NCBI RefSeq assembly: GCF_049896245.1 | Contig: NZ_JAFCTX010000002.1 | Span: 62,001 to 126,000 of the forward strand | DNA: 64,000 nt | Direction of reading: 5' to 3' | DNA from: Cypionkella sp049896245 | Lineage (GTDB): Bacteria > Pseudomonadota > Alphaproteobacteria > Rhodobacterales > Rhodobacteraceae | Part shown: positions 58,229 through 64,000 of the stretch, in pieces | Layout: the number at the start of each line of letters is the position of its first letter | How positions within the stretch are numbered: the first letter of the stretch is position 1 | Position numbers and translations under genes: made by a program | The notes under the pieces: model-generated | Database searches by the model: none | What the model was told of the DNA's origin: nothing | Seen by the model: only the letters and a program-made list of their open reading frames with translations

Positions 58229-58960
58229 ATGTCTCACCCCGGCGCGCCAAAAGTGACCTACAACCGGGTCATGCTGAAAATCTCGGGTGAGGCGCTGATG
58301 GGCGATCAAGGCTATGGCCTGCACCCGCCCACCGTGCAGCGCATTGCCGAGGAAGTAAAATCCGTGCGCGATCTGGGCGTAGAGATCTGCATGGTGATCG
58401 GTGGCGGCAACATTTTCCGCGGCCTCGCAGGCTCTGCCCAAGGCATGGAGCGCACCACCGCAGACTATATGGGCATGTTGGCGACGGTAATGAACGCGCT
58501 TGCGATGCAATCGGCACTGGAATCCATCGGCGTGTTCACCCGCGTGATCTCTGCCATCCCGATGGATCAGGTCTGCGAGCCCTATATCCGCCGCCGCGCC
58601 GTCCGCCACCTTGAGAAAAAGCGCGTCTGCATCTTCGCGGCAGGCACCGGCAACCCCTATTTCACCACCGATACCGCAGCCACCCTGCGCGCCAATGAAA
58701 TGGCCTGCGAGGCGATCTTCAAGGGCACCAAAGTTGATGGCGTCTATGACAAAGACCCGAAGAAATACCCCGACGCCAAGCGCTACGACAACGTGACCTA
58801 CGATGAAGTGCTGCAAAAGCACCTTGGCGTGATGGACGCCTCTGCCATCGCGCTTGCGCGCGACAACGACCTGCCGATCATCGTGTTCAGCTTGGACGAA
58901 CCCGGCGGTTTCAAAGGCATCCTCGCCGGGCAGGGCACCTATACAAGAGTGCATGGGTAG
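58229..58960 (+). CDS. pyrH: UMP kinase
   Basis: A 243-residue bacterial UMP kinase of the amino-acid-kinase fold. 'RVMLKISGEALMGDQGYG', 'MVIGGGNIFRG', 'DYMGMLATVMNALAMQSALE' and 'FAAGTGNPYFTTDTAATLRA' are the family blocks. It phosphorylates UMP to UDP. It heads the pyrH-frr-uppS-cdsA-dxr-rseP run; the usual upstream rpsB-tsf are absent here, miaA lying there instead. Confidence 0.97.
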   Translation: MSHPGAPKVTYNRVMLKISGEALMGDQGYGLHPPTVQRIAEEVKSVRDLGVEICMVIGGGNIFRGLAGSAQGMERTTADYMGMLATVMNALAMQSALESIGVFTRVISAIPMDQVCEPYIRRRAVRHLEKKRVCIFAAGTGNPYFTTDTAATLRANEMACEAIFKGTKVDGVYDKDPKKYPDAKRYDNVTYDEVLQKHLGVMDASAIALARDNDLPIIVFSLDEPGGFKGILAGQGTYTRVHG

Positions 58961-58978
58961 GGCGGGGTTCACCCCGCC
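58961..58978 (+). repeat. Hairpin between pyrH and frr
   Basis: GGCGGGGT-TC-ACCCCGCC, a perfect 8-bp stem immediately after the pyrH stop, without a T-tract. Likely a 3' stabiliser or weak pause. Confidence 0.7.
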
Positions 58979-59070
58979 ACCCCTAAACCCCTATACCTGT
59001 CAAAGCACTTGCTGTTATAGAACGGCAAAAGCCCTGCCACTTTGGGGCCGAAGACTCGAAGGAAGACCCT

Positions 59071-59634
59071 ATGTCGGACGATCTTGAAATTGACCTCGAC
59101 GCCATCCAGCGCCGGATGGACGGTGCGATGAACTCCCTTAAAGTGGAATTCGCCTCGCTGCGCACCGGGCGTGCCTCGGCCTCCATCGTCGAGCCGATCA
59201 CGGTCGATGCTTACGGCCAGATGACCCCGATCAACCAGCTTGGCACCGTCAACGTGCCGGAACCGCGCATGGTGGTGATCAACGTCTGGGACAAGGCGAT
59301 GATCGCCAAGGTCGAAAAAGCCATCCGCGAATCTGGCATCGGCATCAACCCGATCACCGACGGCCCCTTGATCCGCCTGCCGATCCCCGAGTTGAACGAA
59401 GAACGCCGCAAGCAGCTGAGCAAAGTGGCGGCGGGCTATGCCGAGAACACCAAAGTCTCGATCCGCAACGTGCGCCGCGATGGCATGGACCAGATCAAGA
59501 AGGCCAAGGCCGCCGGCATGGGCGAAGATGACCAGAAGATGTGGTCGGATGAGGTGCAAGACCTGACGGACAAAGCCATTCTCGCGGTGGATCGGGCCTT
59601 GGAGCATAAACAAGCCGAGATCATGCAGGTTTAA
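59071..59634 (+). CDS. frr: Ribosome recycling factor
   Basis: A 187-residue RRF. 'RRMDGAMNSLKVEFASLRTGRAS' and 'YGQMTPINQLGTVNVPEPRMVVI' and 'NEERRKQLSKVAAGYAENTKVSIRNVRRDG' cover both domains. It splits post-termination ribosomes with EF-G. 110 bp after pyrH. Confidence 0.98.
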   Translation: MSDDLEIDLDAIQRRMDGAMNSLKVEFASLRTGRASASIVEPITVDAYGQMTPINQLGTVNVPEPRMVVINVWDKAMIAKVEKAIRESGIGINPITDGPLIRLPIPELNEERRKQLSKVAAGYAENTKVSIRNVRRDGMDQIKKAKAAGMGEDDQKMWSDEVQDLTDKAILAVDRALEHKQAEIMQV

Positions 59635-59640
59635 CGCCTT

Positions 59641-59662
59641 GGCGCGCGGGCCCCTGCGCGCC
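59641..59662 (+). repeat. Hairpin between frr and uppS
   Basis: GGCGCGC-GGGCCCCT-GCGCGCC, a perfect 7-bp stem six bases after the frr stop, without T-tract. Confidence 0.65.
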
Positions 59663-59722
59663 ACAATCTGTACAAATTTCCAGCCCATATTCGGGCGACG
59701 TAAGCAAGGTAGGGCGCGGTCC

Positions 59723-60454
59723 TTGGGCGATAAATCCGACACAAAGACCCGCGAGGCAGCACATGTCGCCATCATCATGGATGGCAATGGCCGTTGGGCC
59801 ACAAATCGCGGCTGGCCCCGTCTCGTCGGCCACCGCAAGGGCGCCGAGCGCGTCAAGCAGATCGTCCGCGCCGCTCCCGAAATTGGCATCCAATGGCTGA
59901 CGCTATACGCGTTTTCCACCGAGAACTGGAAACGCTCGACCGAAGAAGTCCTTGGCCTGATGTCGATCTTCGCGCGCTACATCGAGCGCGAGGCGGATCG
60001 TCTGGCTGCCGACGGCGTGCGGATGCGCTTTATTGGCGACCGCAGCAAACTCGACGCCAAACTGCAACGCCTGATGACCGGGATCGAGGCGCGCACCGCC
60101 AATCTGACCCGGCTGAACCTGACTGTGGCGATCAATTACGGTGGCCGCGATGAAATTGCCCGCACCATTCGCGCGCTTGCGGCAGAGGCCGCCGCGGGCC
60201 GCATAGATCCCGACCAGATCACCGATGCGATGATCAGCCGACACCTTGACACCAAAGGTCTCCCCGACCCCGATCTGGTGATCCGCACCTCTGGCGAAAC
60301 CCGCACCTCGAACTTCCTGCCATGGCAGGCCGCTTATGCCGAATACGAATTCACCGAAACCCTGTGGCCCGACTTCACCATTGATGAGTTGGTCGGCATC
60401 CTCGCCCGCTTTGGCCACCGCGACCGTCGCTTTGGCGGCGTGGCCACAGCATGA
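59723..60454 (+). CDS. uppS: Undecaprenyl diphosphate synthase (cis-prenyltransferase)
   Basis: A 243-residue cis-prenyltransferase making the C55 lipid carrier for peptidoglycan. 'VAIIMDGNGRWATNRG' (with catalytic Asp), 'HRKGAERVKQIV', 'LTLYAFSTENWKR' and 'LVIRTSGETRTSNFLPWQAAYAEY' are all diagnostic. The start is uncertain: TTG 59723 gives the family's usual length; a longer frame to 59639 would run through the hairpin. Its stop overlaps cdsA (ATGA). Confidence 0.94.
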   Translation: MGDKSDTKTREAAHVAIIMDGNGRWATNRGWPRLVGHRKGAERVKQIVRAAPEIGIQWLTLYAFSTENWKRSTEEVLGLMSIFARYIEREADRLAADGVRMRFIGDRSKLDAKLQRLMTGIEARTANLTRLNLTVAINYGGRDEIARTIRALAAEAAAGRIDPDQITDAMISRHLDTKGLPDPDLVIRTSGETRTSNFLPWQAAYAEYEFTETLWPDFTIDELVGILARFGHRDRRFGGVATA

Positions 60455-61242
60455 GCCTGCAATCCGCACAATGGGCCGATCTGAAGCCACGCGTGCTGTC
60501 GGCGGCGGTGATGCTGGCAGTGGGCGCGGTTGAGATTTGGCTGGGCGGCTGGTGGTTCCTGATCCTGATCACGCTGTTGACGGCGGTGATGATCTGGGAA
60601 CTCGCCCGGTTGTCGCAGCCCGCAGAGCCCCGCCTGGCACTGGCCATCGCAGCACTTGCCGCCCTTTGCATGATCGCAGATGAAGGCTGGCCCTCGGTTT
60701 CGGCCTGGATCGTATTTCCCCTCGTGCCCTTGGCCTTCATGGCCACACCGCGCCGCCAACAAAAGGCGGTGGCGGCGATTTCGGTGGCGGTTCTGGTCTC
60801 GGGCCACGGGCTGTTCGTTTTGCGCGATGAGGCGGGCACCATTGCCTTCCTGTGGCTGTTGGGCGTGGTGATCGTCTCGGATGTGATGGGCTATTTTGCC
60901 GGTCGTATCTTGGGCGGACCAAAGTTCTGGCCCGCCATCAGCCCAAAGAAAACCTGGTCGGGCACCATCGCGGGCTGGATTGGCGCTGCGATTTTCGGTG
61001 CGGGCTTTGTCGCGGCAGGCCATGGCACGCTATGGCTGATCCTGCTCTCTCCGCTTGTCGCCTTCGCGGGCCAGATGGGCGATATCGCCGAAAGCTGGCT
61101 GAAGCGTCGGGTCGGGGCAAAAGACAGCTCCAACCTGATCCCCGGTCATGGCGGCGTGCTGGATCGGTTTGACGCTTTAAGCGGGGCGATGGTGCTGGTG
61201 ATGCTGCTGTCGCGGCTGTTTGATCTGCCGATTGGGGGCTAG
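60451..61242 (+). CDS. cdsA: Phosphatidate cytidylyltransferase
   Basis: A 263-residue, multi-helix membrane enzyme making CDP-diacylglycerol. The signature 'SWLKRRVGAKDSSNLIPGHGG' through 'VLDRFDAL' is complete near 210-240. About seven hydrophobic segments precede it. Coupled to uppS, and dxr begins directly after its stop. Confidence 0.95.
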   Translation: MSLQSAQWADLKPRVLSAAVMLAVGAVEIWLGGWWFLILITLLTAVMIWELARLSQPAEPRLALAIAALAALCMIADEGWPSVSAWIVFPLVPLAFMATPRRQQKAVAAISVAVLVSGHGLFVLRDEAGTIAFLWLLGVVIVSDVMGYFAGRILGGPKFWPAISPKKTWSGTIAGWIGAAIFGAGFVAAGHGTLWLILLSPLVAFAGQMGDIAESWLKRRVGAKDSSNLIPGHGGVLDRFDALSGAMVLVMLLSRLFDLPIGG

Positions 61243-62424
61243 ATGCGCTCTGTTTCGGTTTTCGGTGCCACTGGATCGGTTGGGGAAAACACGTTTGATC
61301 TGCTGATGCGCGAGGGCGGGGCCAAGGCTCACCGCACCGTCGCTTTGACAGGGGGGCGCAATGTGGCGCGATTGGCCGAGATGGCGATTGCCCTGCGCGC
61401 CGAGATTGCCGTCACCGCCTTTGACGATTGCCTGCCCGCCCTGCGCGATGCTTTGGCAGGCACCGGCATCGCGGTGGCGGCAGGCACCCAAGCCGTGCAT
61501 GACGCCGCCGACCGCCCCGCCGATTGGGTGATGAGCGCGATTGTCGGGGCTGCGGGCCTTGTGCCGGGGATGCGGGCTTTGCGTCACGGCGGTAAACTGG
61601 CGCTTGCGAACAAGGAAAGCCTTGTGACGGCGGGCCAGTTGCTGATGGCGACGGCTGCCGCCAATGAAGCCACCGTGCTGCCCGTTGATAGCGAACACTC
61701 GGCGATTTTTCAGGCGCTGGTGGGCGAGGATATGGCGGCGGTGGAACGTATCATCCTGACGGCATCGGGTGGCGCTTTGCGCGATTGGCCCATGGCGCGT
61801 CTTGCGGGTGCCACCGTGACCGAAGCCCTCGCGCATCCGAACTGGTCAATGGGCGCGCGCATCACCATCGACTCGGCGTCGATGTTTAACAAAGCCTTGG
61901 AAGTCATTGAAACCCGCGAGTTTTTCGGCGTTGACCCCGCACAGATCGAGGTGATCATCCACCCCGAATCGATCATCCATTCCCTCGTCGGTTTCCGCGA
62001 TGGCGCGGTGATGGCGCACATGGGCGTGCCTGATATGCGCCATCCCATCGGCTATGCCTTGCACTGGCCGCAGCGCCAAACCCTGCCCGTGGCGCGTCTC
62101 GACCTTGCCGCTTTGGGTGGCCTGAGCTTCCGCGCCCCGGATGAGACCCGCTTCCCGGCGCTCAGGCTGGCGCGTGAGGTGATGGCCACGCGCGGCCTCG
62201 CCGGGGCCGCGTTCAATGCCGCCAAAGAGATCGCTTTGGATCATTTCATCGCAGGTGACTTGGGCTTCATGCAGATGGCTGCCGTAGTTGAGGCTACACT
62301 TAACCGTGTTTCGTCAGATTGCAGCCTTGGAATCGCCGCCCTCACCCTTGAGGATGTGCTGCAAATGGATCATCTGGCACGGATCAGGGCCGCCGAGGCG
62401 GTGAAATTGGTAAAGGGCAGCTAG
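61243..62424 (+). CDS. dxr: 1-Deoxy-D-xylulose 5-phosphate reductoisomerase
   Basis: A 393-residue enzyme of the MEP isoprenoid pathway. The NADPH motif is 'VFGATGSVGENTFDLL' (5-20). 'LANKESLVTAG', 'LPVDSEHSAIFQAL', 'ASGGALRDWP', 'HPNWSMGARITIDSASMFNKALEVIE' (substrate and metal site, split) are all present. It feeds the isoprenoid precursors used by the UppS two genes upstream. ATG follows the cdsA TAG with no gap. Confidence 0.97.
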   Translation: MRSVSVFGATGSVGENTFDLLMREGGAKAHRTVALTGGRNVARLAEMAIALRAEIAVTAFDDCLPALRDALAGTGIAVAAGTQAVHDAADRPADWVMSAIVGAAGLVPGMRALRHGGKLALANKESLVTAGQLLMATAAANEATVLPVDSEHSAIFQALVGEDMAAVERIILTASGGALRDWPMARLAGATVTEALAHPNWSMGARITIDSASMFNKALEVIETREFFGVDPAQIEVIIHPESIIHSLVGFRDGAVMAHMGVPDMRHPIGYALHWPQRQTLPVARLDLAALGGLSFRAPDETRFPALRLAREVMATRGLAGAAFNAAKEIALDHFIAGDLGFMQMAAVVEATLNRVSSDCSLGIAALTLEDVLQMDHLARIRAAEAVKLVKGS

Positions 62425-62425
62425 C

Positions 62426-63763
62426 GTGGATTTCAGCAGCTTTGTGGCGTCATTTGGCGGTGCGGTTTGGTCGGGCCTGTTCTTCATCGTCGCGGTGGCG
62501 GTGATCGTCGCGGTGCATGAATACGGCCATTACATCGTCGGCCGCTGGTCTGGCATCCATGCCGAGGTGTTCTCGCTGGGGTTCGGCCCGGTGGTGTATT
62601 CTCGGGTAGATAAACGCGGCACCAAATGGCAGATCGCAGCGCTGCCGATAGGCGGCTATGTGAAATTCCTCGGCGACAAAGACGCAGCCTCTGCCCCCGA
62701 TCAAGCTGCCTTGGGGGGCCTTACGCCCGAGGAAAAACGCCACACCATGTACGGAGCACCCCTGTGGGCCCGCGCGGCGACCGTCGCTGCAGGTCCGATC
62801 TTCAACTTCATCCTCGCCCTGATCGTGTTTATCGGCCTGATCACCTACACCGGGGTTGCCACCGAAACCCCGGTGGTGGGCCGCGTCAATGCATCGCCCT
62901 TTGTCGGCGAAACCATCCAACCCGGCGACCAGATTCTGGCGCTGAACGGCACCGCCACCCCGGATATTGAAAGCTTCGCCATCACCGCCAACGCGCTGCC
63001 GCCTGCTGCCACCGTGACCTACAGTATTGAACGCGCGGGCCAAAAACTTGACGTTGAAGGCGCGCATCCGTTCCTGCCGATGGTCGGTGCGGTGATGCCG
63101 CGCAACGCGGGCGGCGACGCGGGTATTCAAGTGGGCGATGTAATCGTGCAAGCCGCTGGCCAGGATGTCACCGCCTTCAGCCAACTGCCCGCTTTGGTCG
63201 AGGCCAGCCAAGGCCAACCCATCGCGCTGAAAATCTGGCGGCAGGGTCAAATCATCGACCTGACGCTATCGCCCAACCGCCGCGATCTGCCGAAAGACGG
63301 CGGCGGGTTTGAGACCCGCTGGATGATCGGCCTGTCGGGCGGCATGTTGTTCCAGCCGCAAACCCGCCAGCCAGGACCGTGGGAAACCGTCACTTTGGCC
63401 GTCGAGCAGGCCTGGTTCACCGCGAAATCCTCGCTCTCCGGCCTCTGGCACATCGTCACCGGCCAGATCAGCACCTGCAACCTCTCCGGCCCGGTCGGTA
63501 TGGCCGAGGTGATGGGCGACGCCGCCCGCCAAGGGCTGGAGCAGTTCATCGGCTATCTCGGCATGATGTCGCTGGGCATCGGCTTGCTCAACCTGTTCCC
63601 GATCCCGGTGCTCGATGGTGGCCATCTGGTGTTCTTCGCCTATGAAGCGGTGTTTCGCCGCCCGCCGGCACCCAGAGTGATGAACATCCTGATGCTGATC
63701 GGGCTTATGGCCGTGCTCAGCTTCATGTTCTTCGCTTTGGGCAATGATTTCACCTGCAAATAG
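62426..63763 (+). CDS. rseP: RseP-type site-2 intramembrane metalloprotease
   Basis: A 445-residue M50 protease. The zinc motif is 'VHEYGHYIVGRW' in the first membrane helix, and the third ligand is in 'NLFPIPVLDGGHLVFF' near 400. Two PDZ-like modules lie between (about 130-290: 'VGRVNASPFVGETIQPGDQI' and 'AGGDAGIQVGDVIVQAAGQDV'-like). It cleaves anti-sigma factors or signal peptides within the membrane. GTG start one base after the dxr stop. Confidence 0.96.
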   Translation: MDFSSFVASFGGAVWSGLFFIVAVAVIVAVHEYGHYIVGRWSGIHAEVFSLGFGPVVYSRVDKRGTKWQIAALPIGGYVKFLGDKDAASAPDQAALGGLTPEEKRHTMYGAPLWARAATVAAGPIFNFILALIVFIGLITYTGVATETPVVGRVNASPFVGETIQPGDQILALNGTATPDIESFAITANALPPAATVTYSIERAGQKLDVEGAHPFLPMVGAVMPRNAGGDAGIQVGDVIVQAAGQDVTAFSQLPALVEASQGQPIALKIWRQGQIIDLTLSPNRRDLPKDGGGFETRWMIGLSGGMLFQPQTRQPGPWETVTLAVEQAWFTAKSSLSGLWHIVTGQISTCNLSGPVGMAEVMGDAARQGLEQFIGYLGMMSLGIGLLNLFPIPVLDGGHLVFFAYEAVFRRPPAPRVMNILMLIGLMAVLSFMFFALGNDFTCK

Positions 63764-63839
63764 CCACAGCCCAAGCCATACTGCTGCCACATTCAAGGCG
63801 TAGCTTTTTGTCATCATCTGATGCGGAAAGGGCAAAACC

Positions 63840-63977
63840 ATGCAAGCCGTGATGAAAAGCTATAAAGGCCTGTCGCTGCTGGTCTGGTTGAACTGGGATC
63901 GCCTGTTCACCGTCGGCACCGTCGTGGTCGGTCTGCTGGCAGGTGCCTTCCTTGGCACGGCGCTGTTTCACCGCTGA
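63840..63977 (+). CDS. Small membrane protein, 45 residues, between rseP and the window edge
   Basis: ATG 63840 reads MQAVMKSYKGLSLLVWLNWD, then RLFTVGTVVVGLLAGAFLGT and ALFHR, stop 63975. One clear hydrophobic helix spans about 24-41. AAGGG lies eight bases upstream of the ATG. I recall similar 'LSLLVxLNWDRL' short proteins at this place in Rhodobacterales genomes, before bamA. No function known. Confidence 0.75.
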   Translation: MQAVMKSYKGLSLLVWLNWDRLFTVGTVVVGLLAGAFLGTALFHR

Positions 63978-64000
63978 TCTTGCGGCAAAATTGCGGCGCA

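Overview
The window comes from a GC-rich alphaproteobacterium, most likely of the Rhodobacterales (Rhodobacteraceae/Paracoccaceae). Evidence: the gene order pyrH-frr-uppS-cdsA-dxr-rseP, a DUF6280-type protein beside efp, a two-gene pntAB, a PopZ-like protein after tolC, and many short intergenic palindromes of the GCCTCCGGCGGGAGTATTT type. No rRNA, tRNA, prophage, transposase or CRISPR array was seen; the sequence looks chromosomal.

Layout. 1-2.6 kb: a partial large Rhodobacterales protein and a SIMPL-domain periplasmic protein. 2.7-4 kb: O-acetylhomoserine sulfhydrylase. 4.2-15.3 kb: two divergent operons for aerobic anthranilate (2-aminobenzoate) breakdown by the CoA-thioester route. The leftward one holds an enoyl-CoA hydratase, a 3-hydroxyacyl-CoA dehydrogenase and a kynureninase paralogue. 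The rightward one holds the fused monooxygenase/old-yellow-enzyme, an SDR, a MarR regulator, a second crotonase, an acyl-CoA dehydrogenase, a thioesterase, a RidA-like protein and an aryl-CoA ligase. 15.4-20.4 kb: a small gene, a membrane protein, a PCMT-like protein, TolC, a PopZ-like protein and DUF6280. 20.6-27 kb: efp, an IMPase-like phosphatase, ygfZ, an MsbA-like ABC exporter, a class V aminotransferase and a GFA protein. 27-28 kb: a decayed gene among repeats. 28-32 kb: an EamA exporter, a PuuD-type amidase, a small protein, D-lyxose isomerase and an L,D-transpeptidase lipoprotein. 32.4-34.7 kb: tryptophan 2,3-dioxygenase and kynureninase. 35-39.6 kb: pntAB and DUF3422. 39.6-57 kb: two peptide-type ABC importers with asparaginase, an M20 deacylase, a D-amino-acid-oxidase-like flavoprotein and an AraC regulator. 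57-64 kb: miaA, then the conserved pyrH-to-rseP run and a 45-residue membrane protein.

The most interesting reading joins two distant loci. Kynureninase/TDO would make anthranilate from tryptophan, and the 4-15 kb cluster would activate and degrade it. The same perfect 18-bp palindrome (AATTTCAAGCTTGAAATT) lies in the divergent promoter region of the anthranilate cluster and 66 bp upstream of kynU; I saw it nowhere else in the window. The MarR gene inside the cluster is the obvious candidate to bind it. This suggests one tryptophan-to-central-metabolism regulon. Kynurenine formamidase was not found in the window.
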